A stretch of 30,842 bases of DNA from JBBSQE01 sp038258095 (GTDB taxonomy: Bacteria; Actinomycetota; Thermoleophilia; Solirubrobacterales; 70-9), in assembly GCA_038258095.1 (NCBI GenBank), contig JBBSQE010000011.1, positions 1-30,842 of the forward strand, read 5' to 3'. Within the stretch, counting starts at the first letter, position 1; each line of letters opens with the position of its first letter. This document shows positions 7,506 through 15,702 of the stretch, piece by piece. Under the pieces are notes generated by a model. That model saw only the letters and a list, made by a program, of their open reading frames with translations, made no database searches and had not been told where the DNA came from. A program made the translations under genes and the position numbers.

Positions 7506-8681
7506 ATGGCACTGACGGACCCCTCCAAGCGCCTCGAGGCGATTCCGCCCTACATGTTCGCCGAGCTCGAACGCAAGGTGGCCGGGAAGCGGGATGCGGG
7601 CATCGACGTGATCAGCCTCGGGATCGGCGATCCGGTCGAGCCGACCTTCGACCATGTCGTGCGGGCCATGCAGGACGCCGTGGCCGAGAACTCGAACCAG
7701 AAGTACCCATCGAACAGAGGCCGGCCGGAGTTCCGGGGTGCACTCGCGAATTTCTACGATGACCGTTTCGGCGTCGAGATCGACCCCGAGACCGAGGTCA
7801 TACCCGCAATCGGCGCGAAGGAGTGCATCTACAACCTGTGCTTCGCGTTCCTCGATCCCGGAGGAGTGGCCCTCGCCTCTGATCCCGGCTACCCCGTCTA
7901 CACGGGTGGCCCCCTGCTCGCCGGCGCCAAGGCCGAGCTGCTGCCGCTCGTCCCCGAGCTCGGCTTCGTTCCCGACCTGACCGCCGTTCCAGCGGACGTC
8001 GCCTCGAAGGCACGCCTGATGTTCCTCAACTACCCGAACAACCCGACCGGCGCCGTTGTTCCCGACGGGTTCTTCGAGCTCGTCGTTTCATTCGCTCGGG
8101 AGCACGAGATCCTCGTGGTCCACGACAACGCCTATTCGGAGACCACGTTCGACGGATATGTCGCCCCGAGCTTCCTGGCCACGCCCGGAGCAAAGGAGGT
8201 GGGCGTCGAGGTCTTCTCACTCTCCAAAGGCTTCAACATGACCGGCTGGCGCTGCGCGGCGATCCTCGGCAACGCCGACGCGATCGCCTCCTACTGGCGA
8301 CTGAAGACCAACGTCGACTCGGGCCTGTTCGAGGCGATCCAGCTCGCCGGCGCTGCAGCGCTCGAAGGGCCCCGCGGCCCGATCGAGCGGATGAACGAGA
8401 CGTACGCCCGTCGTCGCGACCTCGTCGTCTCGGCGCTGCGGGAGATCGATGTCGAGGTTGAGGCCCCGCGGGGAACCATCTACGTCTGGGCGCCGGTCCC
8501 GAAGAGCCATACGTCGGCCTCGTTCGCCGAGCTCGTTCTCGAGGAGGCGGCGGTCGTCGTCTCACCGGGGTCGATGTACGGGCCGAGTGGCGAGGGATTC
8601 TTCCGGATCTCCCTCACCGCTCCCGACGAGCGGATCACGGAGGCCGTCGAACGCATGCGAAAGCACCTGGCTCAGCGATGA
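7506..8681 (+). CDS. dapL: LL-diaminopimelate aminotransferase
   Basis: This is a class I/II PLP-dependent aminotransferase of 391 residues. The start RLEAIPPYMFAELERKV, the segment VISLGIGDPVEPT and DPGYPVYTGGPLLAGA match the LL-DAP aminotransferase family, which converts tetrahydrodipicolinate directly to LL-diaminopimelate, bypassing the succinylase or acetylase routes. The PLP-binding lysine is Lys241 in SLSKGFNMTGWR; the NNPTG motif is near residue 180. Position next to dapF supports the lysine/peptidoglycan role. Related aminotransferases with other substrates share these features, so the substrate is an inference. It overlaps the next gene by 4 bases (ATGA). Confidence 0.85.
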   Translation: MALTDPSKRLEAIPPYMFAELERKVAGKRDAGIDVISLGIGDPVEPTFDHVVRAMQDAVAENSNQKYPSNRGRPEFRGALANFYDDRFGVEIDPETEVIPAIGAKECIYNLCFAFLDPGGVALASDPGYPVYTGGPLLAGAKAELLPLVPELGFVPDLTAVPADVASKARLMFLNYPNNPTGAVVPDGFFELVVSFAREHEILVVHDNAYSETTFDGYVAPSFLATPGAKEVGVEVFSLSKGFNMTGWRCAAILGNADAIASYWRLKTNVDSGLFEAIQLAGAAALEGPRGPIERMNETYARRRDLVVSALREIDVEVEAPRGTIYVWAPVPKSHTSASFAELVLEEAAVVVSPGSMYGPSGEGFFRISLTAPDERITEAVERMRKHLAQR

Positions 8682-9091
8682 CCGGGGATGGAGGCGGGGC
8701 GCCCGGCCGGGCGCGCATCTCCTCCGGATCGCCGTTCGAGCCGGCGATCGGCTTCTCCCGCGCCGTTCGCGTCGGTGACCGCGTCCTCGTCTCCGGCACC
8801 GGGCCGGTCTGGGAGGACGACTCATGCGACCCGGACTCCGGCGCACAGGCCAGGCGCTGCCTCGAGATCATTGTCGCCGCTCTCGAGGAGGCGGGCTCCG
8901 GGCGCGAGGACGTCGTGCGAACCCGGATGTTGGTCACGACGGATGCAGATGCCGATGCTGTCGGCGCCGCCCACGCCGAGATGCTCGGCGACGTTGCGCC
9001 CGCAGCGACCATGGTTGTGGTCGCCGGCCTTCTCGACACGAGGTGGAAGGTCGAGATCGAGGCCGAGGCGATTGTGGCGCCTGCCGCCTGA
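8678..9091 (+). CDS. RidA/YjgF-family protein
   Basis: RidA proteins hydrolyse reactive enamine and imine intermediates released by PLP enzymes. The 137-residue product has the fold's signature pieces: GFSRAVRVGDRVLVSGTGP near the start and KVEIEAEAIV at the end. It starts at an ATGA overlap with the PLP enzyme DapL, suggesting coupled translation and perhaps removal of its side products. The active-site arginine of true RidA (in VARLP) seems to be replaced (VAGLLDTRW), so this looks like a different Rid subfamily and deaminase activity is doubtful. Confidence 0.8.
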   Translation: MTGDGGGAPGRARISSGSPFEPAIGFSRAVRVGDRVLVSGTGPVWEDDSCDPDSGAQARRCLEIIVAALEEAGSGREDVVRTRMLVTTDADADAVGAAHAEMLGDVAPAATMVVVAGLLDTRWKVEIEAEAIVAPAA

Positions 9092-9128
9092 CGGACACCT
9101 CAAGCGGGCTCAATGCTGCTTCGTCCGC

Positions 9129-10577
9129 TCAGCGCTCGCGGGGCGGCACCCAGCCGCCCAGGCGGCGCTCCAGCTCGAGCGCGACCGCGATCGACACGTG
9201 GTCCCGGCCCGGCGCTGCGACGACCTGGGCGCCGAGCGGCAGCCCCGAGGCCGCGAGGCCGAGCGGCACCTCCGTCACCGGTGTGCCGGCGAGGTTGAAG
9301 ACCGTCGTTGAGTTGATGATCCACGGCTTTCCGACCGTCGCTCCGTGACGAGGCGCGACGCGCGGAAACGGAGGGTGGAGGAGAACGCCGTCACCGATTG
9401 TTTCGGTCAGCTCTCTCGCGAACTCCTCGCCGGCGTTCAGAAGCCGCTTCGTCCGCTTGTCCGGCACGAACCGGGCCATGCTCTCGGTTGCGAGAAGGAT
9501 CTTCATGGCCGAAGTGTGCGACCCGCCGCGCCGCAGGATATGCCTCGCCGAGATGTCGGCGACTCCCTCGCCGCTCAGCATCTCCCGGGTCGTTGTTCCC
9601 GCGCCTTCCTTCAGAGCCGTCAGGTAGAGCTCCATCACCTGGCGCATCTGCTTCATCGGCACCTTTTCAATGACGGCGCCGGCTGTTTCCAGCACTGCTG
9701 CTGCGCGGGCTCGCGCATCCCGGAGCTCTCGGCTGGCCGGCAGGATCGAGAAGCGCTCGGAAACCACGACGCGCATTCCCTCGAGGCTCACCCTTCCCGG
9801 GTCGCTCAGCTCCATCTCGGTGGTTGAGGGGTCACTCGGGTGGTGGCCGGCGATCGAGCGCAGGATCGGCATCAGGTCCTCCGCGCGCCGCGCGAGCGGG
9901 CCCAAGCCGAGCATCCGGATCGCCTCGCCGCTCGGTCCCGGCGGGAAGTGGCCGGAGTTCGGCACCAGGCCTGGCGACGGCTTGTGGCCGAAGACCCCGT
10001 TGAAGAAGGCCGGGAGGCGGATCGAGCCCCCGATGTCGGTTCCGAGGCCGATCGGAGAGCCGCCGCTGCCGACGGCGGCGCCCTCGCCGCCCGAGGAGCC
10101 TCCAGCGGTCCGGCGTGCGTCATACGGGTTGCGGGTCAAACCGTAGAGCCGGTTCTCGGACTCGACCCACATCGTCAGCTCGGAGAGGTTGGTGACGCCG
10201 AGGAGGATCACGCCGTCGTCGAGGAACCGCTTCGCCGCCGGCGCGGTCTCCGGAGCACGATGGTCGGCCCGGACAACGAGACCGGCCGAGTTCGGCATGC
10301 CCTCGACGGCTATCGACTCCTTGATGGTGCAGGGGACGCCGAGGAACCGGGGCAGCTCCATGTCGTCATCCGCCGCTGCGACCCGGCGGTCGGCCTCCAC
10401 GGCCTCCTCGCGGGCTTCGGCGAAGCGCTCGTGGATGACTGCGTTCATCCACCTGAAGTGCTCCAGGCGCTCGATGTGGGCCTCGACGACGTCGGCCGAG
10501 CTGACCTCCCGTGTCCTGATCGCTCGGGCCAGCTCCGTGGCTGATCGCTCGATCAGGGGGATCGACCTCTCGGTCAT
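9129..10577 (-). CDS. Amidase signature family protein
   Basis: The 482-residue protein belongs to the amidase signature family, which hydrolyses amides with a Ser-cisSer-Lys triad. Lys86 (PCTIKESIAVEG), the serine pair at 161-162 (GGSSGG) and Ser185 (DIGGSIRLPA) fill the three positions. The substrate cannot be told; eukaryotic-FAAH-like hydrolases, aryl amidases and GatA-like proteins share the motif, but the C-terminus is not that of GatA and no gatB or gatC is near. Its ATG overlaps the MBL-hydrolase stop (ATGA), so it is the last gene of a three-gene operon with an epimerase and an MBL hydrolase. Confidence 0.9.
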   Translation of the reverse strand: MTERSIPLIERSATELARAIRTREVSSADVVEAHIERLEHFRWMNAVIHERFAEAREEAVEADRRVAAADDDMELPRFLGVPCTIKESIAVEGMPNSAGLVVRADHRAPETAPAAKRFLDDGVILLGVTNLSELTMWVESENRLYGLTRNPYDARRTAGGSSGGEGAAVGSGGSPIGLGTDIGGSIRLPAFFNGVFGHKPSPGLVPNSGHFPPGPSGEAIRMLGLGPLARRAEDLMPILRSIAGHHPSDPSTTEMELSDPGRVSLEGMRVVVSERFSILPASRELRDARARAAAVLETAGAVIEKVPMKQMRQVMELYLTALKEGAGTTTREMLSGEGVADISARHILRRGGSHTSAMKILLATESMARFVPDKRTKRLLNAGEEFARELTETIGDGVLLHPPFPRVAPRHGATVGKPWIINSTTVFNLAGTPVTEVPLGLAASGLPLGAQVVAAPGRDHVSIAVALELERRLGGWVPPRER

Positions 10578-11407
10578 GCCCCCTCCCGCTTGCGCCAGTA
10601 GCGTTCGAGCCCGAGGAACTGCTGATTCGACGGCACGGCCTGGAGCGTGGCCTCGGCCCCGGCACGGTCGTTTGCCGCGTCGACGTCGTCGCGGAGGCGC
10701 CGCTCGAACTCGGCGGCATCCAGCTCCCGCGCCCGGCGGCCGACCTCGTCGAGCCTGCTCCTGACCGTCGCGATGTGGTTCGCCGGGTCCTCGATCGCTC
10801 CAAAGTGCGTCAGCCCGAGGCTCTCCGGCTCCCACGCCTCGATCGCGTCCAGGGACCGGTTCCAGGCCTCCAGGTCGACATCTGGCGGGGGAGTCGGAGG
10901 CAGAACGAAGTCGGACGGGGGGATGCGCACGGCGGCCGTGTCCCCGACGAAGGCCCGTCGGCCGTCCAGGTGGAGGTAGCTGACGTGGTGGGAGGCGTGG
11001 CCGGGGGTGTAGGCGACCTCGAAGCCGAGGATCTCCTCGCCGCCGCTCAGCGCCGTCACCCGCTCCTCGGGGACGGGGAGAACCTCGCCCCAGAGCCGCT
11101 GCATGTCGTCGCCGTAGAGGCGTCCGGCGCTGGCGAGGAGCTTCGACGGATCGATCAGGTGAGGAGCGCCCCGCTCGTGGACGAAGACCTCCAGATCGGG
11201 CCAGCGCCGCAGCAGCGCGCCGGTTCCGCCCGCGTGGTCGAGATGGATGTGGGTGAGGAGGACCGCACGGGGCCGCTTCGTTTCCAGCGCGGCGAAGAGC
11301 GTCTCCAGCGAGGATTCCGGACCGGGGTCGATCAGGACATCGCCGACTCGCCAGCAACCGATGACGCGCTCGCGGCCAAGGTGCCTGACGTCGATCAGGT
11401 CATACAG
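10574..11407 (-). CDS. MBL-fold metallo-hydrolase with apparent CTG start
   Basis: This is a metallo-beta-lactamase-fold hydrolase of about 277 residues. The zinc motif HxHxDH is THIHLDHAGG (residues 53-58), with later conserved pieces TPGHASHHVSYL and FVGDTAAV. The physiological substrate is unknown. The conserved N-terminus (DLIDVRHLGRERVIG) is in frame but has no ATG, GTG or TTG start: upstream is a stop at 11438-11440, and the first in-frame ATG (11104) lies after the metal site. The best candidate is CTG at 11407, two bases after the epimerase stop codon, implying coupled initiation at a non-standard codon. A sequencing or assembly error is the main alternative. An ATG at 11403 is in the wrong frame. 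The stop overlaps the amidase start. Confidence 0.8.
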   Translation of the reverse strand: MYDLIDVRHLGRERVIGCWRVGDVLIDPGPESSLETLFAALETKRPRAVLLTHIHLDHAGGTGALLRRWPDLEVFVHERGAPHLIDPSKLLASAGRLYGDDMQRLWGEVLPVPEERVTALSGGEEILGFEVAYTPGHASHHVSYLHLDGRRAFVGDTAAVRIPPSDFVLPPTPPPDVDLEAWNRSLDAIEAWEPESLGLTHFGAIEDPANHIATVRSRLDEVGRRARELDAAEFERRLRDDVDAANDRAGAEATLQAVPSNQQFLGLERYWRKREGA

Positions 11408-11409
11408 GG

Positions 11410-12387
11410 CTACAGCCGCCCCTCGGCGGCGAGAGTCTCACGCAGGCCCTCCTCGAGGCCGCGCGGCGAATAACCGAGCTTCTCGGTGGCCTTGTCGTTC
11501 TTGGCCCAGAAGGTGACGCCGTCGGCCGACTTGATGAGCTCGCGGAGGTTCGGCGGCTGCCCCATCAGCTTGCCGACCAGCGGCCCCACCGGCGCCATCG
11601 CCTTGAGGAGCGGGGTCGGCATCGCCCGGTTCGGGGCTTTCTTGCCGGTCACGGTGGCGGTCTTGTCCATCAGGCCACGCATCGTGGTGATCTCGCCCCC
11701 GAGAACGTAGGATTCGCCGGCATCGCCCTTGTCGAGCGCGAGGATCACTCCGCCCGCGACATCCTCGACGTAGACCATGTTCATGCCAAGGTCGGGGAAG
11801 GGCAGCATCGGGAGCTTGCCGTCGAGCATCTGGTGGATCGTGGCGCCGATCGCCGAGTGGTCGTCGGGTCCGTAGACGCCGCCCGGCTGCACGATCACGC
11901 AGGGCAGACCCTCTTCGATCAAGCGCTTCGCGACGCGGTGGGCAGCGACCTTCGTCTCTTCGTAGTAGGAGGTGTAGTCGAGGCCGGGATGGACGTAGGT
12001 CTCGTCGACGACCTTGCCGTGGGTGTTCCCGAACGCCGCGATGGTCGAGACGTAGACGACCTTTGGGACCTTCGCCTCGAGTGCAGCCCCGAGAAAGTTC
12101 TCGGTCCCAATCACGTTGGCCTGGTACATCGCCTCGTGTTCTGACTTGGGTATCCCGACCTCGAAGACAGCGGCGCCATGAATAACGGCGTCGGCGCCCT
12201 CCATAGCGAGCCGGATCGCGGCGCTGTCGGAGAGGTCCCCGGCGGCCACCTCGCAGCCGAGATCGGCAAGCGGCTTGCCCTTGTCCGGGTTGCGGACGAG
12301 GCAGACGACGTCGTCCCCCCGCTCGCGTAGCGCCCGGACGACGTGGCCGCCGATGAAGCCGGTGCCCCCTGTCATGAAAACCCGCAT
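11410..12387 (-). CDS. NAD-dependent epimerase/dehydratase (extended SDR)
   Basis: The 325-residue protein is an extended short-chain dehydrogenase. The Rossmann motif TGGTGFIG is at residues 6-13, VRNPDKGK follows the second strand, VIHGAA forms the usual third motif, and YYEETK supplies the catalytic Tyr-x-x-x-Lys. It resembles the dihydroflavonol-reductase-like and hopanoid-associated (HpnA-type) epimerase group, so a sugar or lipid-linked ketone is a plausible substrate, without proof. It is the first gene of an operon with the MBL hydrolase and amidase. Its start lies 6 bases after a TAGGCT element shared with hflX. Confidence 0.88.
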   Translation of the reverse strand: MRVFMTGGTGFIGGHVVRALRERGDDVVCLVRNPDKGKPLADLGCEVAAGDLSDSAAIRLAMEGADAVIHGAAVFEVGIPKSEHEAMYQANVIGTENFLGAALEAKVPKVVYVSTIAAFGNTHGKVVDETYVHPGLDYTSYYEETKVAAHRVAKRLIEEGLPCVIVQPGGVYGPDDHSAIGATIHQMLDGKLPMLPFPDLGMNMVYVEDVAGGVILALDKGDAGESYVLGGEITTMRGLMDKTATVTGKKAPNRAMPTPLLKAMAPVGPLVGKLMGQPPNLRELIKSADGVTFWAKNDKATEKLGYSPRGLEEGLRETLAAEGRL

Positions 12388-12393
12388 GGCGCC

Positions 12394-12403
12394 AGCCTAC
12401 AAT
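12394..12403. promoter_or_regulatory. Overlapping divergent -10 elements (epimerase / hflX)
   Basis: On the minus strand TAGGCT (12399 to 12394) lies 6 bases before the epimerase ATG. On the plus strand TACAAT (12398-12403) lies 8 bases before an in-frame hflX GTG. The two hexamers share the TA at 12398-12399, so one ten-base segment can serve both directions. Confidence 0.5.
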
Positions 12404-12411
12404 GCCTCCAG

Positions 12412-13770
12412 GTGGATCAAGCACGAGACGGCCGCAGCACGGAGACGCGGAGAGGGGCGTCCGCGCCCGGCGTGGAGAATCGGCGCGCCCGTCAGCGCGC
12501 CATGGCGATCGGGGTCACTGATGGCCGGGGAGAGGGTGACCCGCTCGCCGAGCTGAAGGAGCTGCTGCGCACGGCCGGGGTTGCGACCGCCGGGGAGATG
12601 GTCCAGCAGCGCCCCGAGCCCGACCCGGACCGGTACCTGGGCAAGGGCAAGCTGGGAGAGGTCAAGGCCGAGATCTCCGCCCGTGACGCCAACGTCGTGG
12701 TGGTCGATGACGAGCTGCTGCCCCGCCAAGAGCGGAACCTCGAGTCGGCGCTAGGGGTGCCGGTGATCGACCGGACCGCCGTGATCCTCGACATCTTCGC
12801 CGACCATGCCCACTCGGCGGAGGGCAACCTTCAGGTCGAGCTCGCGCAGCTCGAGTACAACCTCGCGCGGATGCGGGGGCTCTGGACCCACCTGGAGCGC
12901 CTCGGCGGAGGGATCGGCACGAGGGGGCCCGGTGAGTCACAGATCGAGACCGATCGCCGTCTCGCCCGAGACCGGATCTCGGCGCTGCGCCGCCGCCTGA
13001 AGCGGCTCGAGGCAAACCGCAGCGTCATGCGCGCCGAGCGGGACAAGTCGTCGGTTCCGCGGATCGCGCTGGCGGGCTACACGAACGCCGGTAAGTCGAC
13101 GCTCCTCAATGCGCTGACCGGCGCCGAGAACGCGAGCGTCGGGGACCGGCTCTTTCACACGCTCGACCCGACGACCCGTGCCTTCGAGGAGGACGGCCGG
13201 CGGTATCTGCTCACCGATACGGTCGGCTTCATCGAGAAGCTGCCCCACCAGCTCGTCGAGGCGTTCAAGGCGACCCTCGAGGAGACGACGCTCGCCGACC
13301 TCGTCGTGCACGTCATCGACGCTTCCGCCCCCGACGAGCGCCAGGCAATCGATCTCGCGGCCGTTGACTCCGTGCTCGAGGAGATCGGGGCGGGGGAGAA
13401 GCCGCGTCTACTGGTGTTGAACAAGGCAGACCTGCTCGACGCCGAGGGCCGCCACGACATCCAGCTGCGCCACCCGGGCGGGCTCCTCGCGTCGGCGCTG
13501 ACGGGAGAAGGGCTCGAGGACGTCCGCGCTGGCATGGCCGAGGCCTTCGAGGCGACGCTGCAGCCGATCGAGCTCCTCGTGCCGTATTCGCAGGGTGCCC
13601 GCCTGCACGAGCTCCACGAGCTGGCTGGAAATCTCGATCGCACGGAGCGTGAGGACGGAGTGCTGGTGCGGACCCGTGTGCCGGCGGCGGAGGCACATCG
13701 GTTCGCGGATCTCCAGGTCGGCTCCAACGGCACCGAGCCCGCCGGCTCCAACGGCCGCCCCGGCGGATAG
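12412..13770 (+). CDS. hflX: GTPase HflX
   Basis: HflX is a ribosome-associated GTPase that splits stalled or stressed 70S ribosomes. The 452-residue product has the HflX N-terminal domain (YLGKGKLGEV, VVVDDELLPRQERNLE, VIDRTAVILDIFADHAHSAEG), the linker signature GGIGTRGPGESQIETDRR, and a GTPase domain with GYTNAGKST, DTVGF and NKAD. The start is set at GTG 12412, just after the TACAAT element; it includes QRAMAIGV, which aligns with the usual first strand of HflX. ATG 12502 would cut into that strand. The stop codon TAG forms part of the dut promoter. Confidence 0.95.
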   Translation: MDQARDGRSTETRRGASAPGVENRRARQRAMAIGVTDGRGEGDPLAELKELLRTAGVATAGEMVQQRPEPDPDRYLGKGKLGEVKAEISARDANVVVVDDELLPRQERNLESALGVPVIDRTAVILDIFADHAHSAEGNLQVELAQLEYNLARMRGLWTHLERLGGGIGTRGPGESQIETDRRLARDRISALRRRLKRLEANRSVMRAERDKSSVPRIALAGYTNAGKSTLLNALTGAENASVGDRLFHTLDPTTRAFEEDGRRYLLTDTVGFIEKLPHQLVEAFKATLEETTLADLVVHVIDASAPDERQAIDLAAVDSVLEEIGAGEKPRLLVLNKADLLDAEGRHDIQLRHPGGLLASALTGEGLEDVRAGMAEAFEATLQPIELLVPYSQGARLHELHELAGNLDRTEREDGVLVRTRVPAAEAHRFADLQVGSNGTEPAGSNGRPGG

Positions 13771-13773
13771 GCT
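13768..13773 (+). promoter_or_regulatory. -10 element, dut (uses the hflX stop codon)
   Basis: TAGGCT, whose TAG is the hflX stop, is followed by 7 bases and the dut ATG at 13781. Confidence 0.5.
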
Positions 13774-13780
13774 GGCGTCG

Positions 13781-14212
13781 ATGGAGCTTCGCTTCTCACT
13801 CCTCGGGGGGGACGCCTTTCTGCCCACACGCGCCCACCCGGGCGACGCCGGCCTCGACCTGCGAGCGAGCGAAGCGGCCCATCTCGGCCCCGGCGAGCGC
13901 TGGAGCGTCGGGACGGGGGTGGCGGTCGAGATTCCCGACGGTCACGCCGGGCTTGTCCTGCCCCGCTCGGGCCTCGCTCGCGAGCACGGCATAGCGCTCG
14001 TCAACAGCCCGGGGCTGATCGACTCCGGGTACCGCGGTGAGATCCGTGTCCTGCTGCTGAACACCGATCCGGCCGCGGTATACCGGGTGGACTCGGGTGA
14101 CCGGATCGCCCAGCTCGTGGTGACTCCGATCGCCCAGACCGAACCTGTCGAGGCGGCGGAGCTTGCCCAGTCCGGGCGCGGCGCCGACGGGTTCGGCTCC
14201 TCCGGGCGCTGA
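13781..14212 (+). CDS. dut: dUTP diphosphatase
   Basis: dUTPase hydrolyses dUTP to dUMP, keeping uracil out of DNA and feeding thymidylate synthesis. The 143-residue length is typical for the trimeric enzyme. All five motifs are present in order: DAGLDLRA, PRSGLA, GLIDSGYRGEI with the catalytic Asp, RIAQLVV, and the C-terminal RGADGFGSSG that closes over the substrate. It starts 10 bases after the hflX stop from its own predicted leaderless promoter, and ends in a hairpin shared with the convergent gatD gene. Confidence 0.97.
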   Translation: MELRFSLLGGDAFLPTRAHPGDAGLDLRASEAAHLGPGERWSVGTGVAVEIPDGHAGLVLPRSGLAREHGIALVNSPGLIDSGYRGEIRVLLLNTDPAAVYRVDSGDRIAQLVVTPIAQTEPVEAAELAQSGRGADGFGSSGR

Positions 14213-14232
14213 GCCGGACCGCTCGGCTCAGC
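14208..14232. terminator. Bidirectional hairpin between dut and gatD
   Basis: GCTGAGCCG (14208-14216) and CGGCTCAGC (14224-14232) form a perfect 9-bp stem with a 7-base loop. It contains the dut stop (14210-14212) and the complement of the gatD stop (14228-14230), which pair with one another. There is no T-run, as is common in GC-rich actinobacteria. Confidence 0.5.
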
Positions 14233-14962
14233 CGAGGGCGGCGGCCCGAGCGCTCTGGTGTGCCGCGGCTTCCAGCGTGTCGTCCAGGGGGTCCAGCTGG
14301 ACCGGCTTGCCGTAGCGGCGCTCCAGGGCGAGCTCGATCAGGCGGTCGGCGAGCCAGGCGTTCTTGGGAAGGAGCGGCCCGTGCAGGTAGGTCCCGATCA
14401 TGTTCGCGCGGCGTACGCCCTCAAACCCGTCGGTGCCGTTGTTGCCGAACCCCTTGACCACCTTCCCGAGCGGTTCGGCGCTCGGCCCGAGGCGAGTCCG
14501 GCCCCCGTGGTTCTCGAAGCCCGCGATCAGCCTGGCCCCGGTGCCCAGGTCCGACTCGATGGCGACGTTGCCGATCAGCCGCTCTCCGGGCTCACGCACG
14601 GTCTCCAGGTCAGCCAGCTCGAGGCCGCCGATCCGCTCCTCGCCCAGCTGGTAGCTGTGGCCCAGTAGCTGGTAGCCCCCGCAGACCGCGAGGAGGACTG
14701 CACCGTCGTCCACCGCGCTGCCGAGCGCTGAACGCTTGGTCTCCACCAGGTCCCCGGCGACCATCCGCTGGTCGCGGTCCTGGCCCCCGCCCATGTAGAT
14801 CAGGTCGTGGGCCGTGGGGTCGATCGATTCCCCGGCTCCCGCGCCGACGTACTCGAAGCCGATGCCGCGCCACTCGCAGCGGCGCTGGAAGAAGATGATG
14901 TTCCCCCGGTCGGCGTAGATGTTCATCTGCTCCGGGTAGAGGGCGAGGATGCGGAGCTCCAT
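14228..14962 (-). CDS. gatD: Lipid II isoglutaminyl synthase, glutaminase subunit GatD
   Basis: GatD releases ammonia from glutamine, which MurT uses to amidate the D-glutamate carboxyl of lipid II at the inner face of the membrane. The 244-residue CobB/CobQ-like glutamine amidotransferase has the nucleophile Cys94 (AVCGGYQLLG) and a catalytic His194 (YLHGPLLPKN). MELRILALYPEQMNIYADRGN is the usual GatD start. Its ATG overlaps the stop of the upstream methyltransferase (TGATG). murT belongs to the same operon but is not adjacent, which is unusual. Confidence 0.92.
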   Translation of the reverse strand: MELRILALYPEQMNIYADRGNIIFFQRRCEWRGIGFEYVGAGAGESIDPTAHDLIYMGGGQDRDQRMVAGDLVETKRSALGSAVDDGAVLLAVCGGYQLLGHSYQLGEERIGGLELADLETVREPGERLIGNVAIESDLGTGARLIAGFENHGGRTRLGPSAEPLGKVVKGFGNNGTDGFEGVRRANMIGTYLHGPLLPKNAWLADRLIELALERRYGKPVQLDPLDDTLEAAAHQSARAAALG

Positions 14963-15702
14963 CAGGCCTCCAGCACGATCACGGTGGAGCCCACGTGGTC
15001 AGAGGTGGGCGGCACAGACTGGCGATCCGCGACCTGAAGCCCGGCGGCTCGCGCCTCCGCGATCAGGTCCTCGGACCCGATGGCGCAGATGACGACCTCG
15101 TCGACCCCGTCCGTCAGCGTGCCCTCCGGTGAGACGGTTTGGCGGAGACGCCTGACGGTGATCTTGTCGCCGGCGTCGTGGATGGCGACCGGAAGGCTCG
15201 AGTAGATCCAGCCGTCCACCTCCTGCACGTCGGGCAGGGGCGCCCCCCCTTCGTCCTCGGCGATGTCGGGCTCGACGAGCGCCAGCGCGGCTCGGCCATC
15301 GTGCCCCAGGTGAGCCTTGATGTTCGCGAGCAGGTCGCCGCGGCGTCCGGCGTCCGGGAGCATCTGGACGAGCTGCATCGGTGCGAGAACCAACCCGAAG
15401 CGCTGCTCGAGGCGGGCATCGCAAGCATCGCCCTGCACCGCCTGGACGGACACACCGTGCTCCTGGGCGCGCCGGTTGACCTCGGCCACGAAGTCGGGGT
15501 CGATGTCCACCCCGACCACCTCGTGGCCCTCCCGGCCGAGTTGCATGGCGACGCGCCCCGTTCCGCAACCCAGGTCGAGGATCGGTCCGGCAGCGCCCGC
15601 TGCGAGGCTTTCCCACACGCTGAAGTCAGCCCCATACGCGCCACACTCGAGCTCGTGCCAGATCAAATCGGCGTTCGTGGGCGCCGCCCGCTGTTCGCTC
15701 AT
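14962..15702 (-). CDS. SAM-dependent methyltransferase between murT and gatD
   Basis: This is a class I methyltransferase of 246 residues. The SAM-binding motif I is ILDLGCGTGRVAMQLG (about residues 41-56), followed by VVGVDID (motif II) and VQAVQGDACD (motif III). The substrate is not known. It overlaps murT at its start (ATGA) and gatD at its end (TGATG), so all three are probably co-translated. That placement suggests a role in cell-wall precursor or membrane-lipid metabolism, but this is inference. The C-terminal half is beta-rich and not recognisable as a named methyltransferase type. Confidence 0.85.
   Translation of the reverse strand: MSEQRAAPTNADLIWHELECGAYGADFSVWESLAAGAAGPILDLGCGTGRVAMQLGREGHEVVGVDIDPDFVAEVNRRAQEHGVSVQAVQGDACDARLEQRFGLVLAPMQLVQMLPDAGRRGDLLANIKAHLGHDGRAALALVEPDIAEDEGGAPLPDVQEVDGWIYSSLPVAIHDAGDKITVRRLRQTVSPEGTLTDGVDEVVICAIGSEDLIAEARAAGLQVADRQSVPPTSDHVGSTVIVLEA

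Noticed and set aside
9129..11357. A 742-codon open frame on the minus strand through the amidase and the MBL gene
   Set aside because: Only the part from ATG 10577 is amidase. The upstream part is out of frame with the MBL hydrolase and reads as arginine-rich low-complexity sequence.
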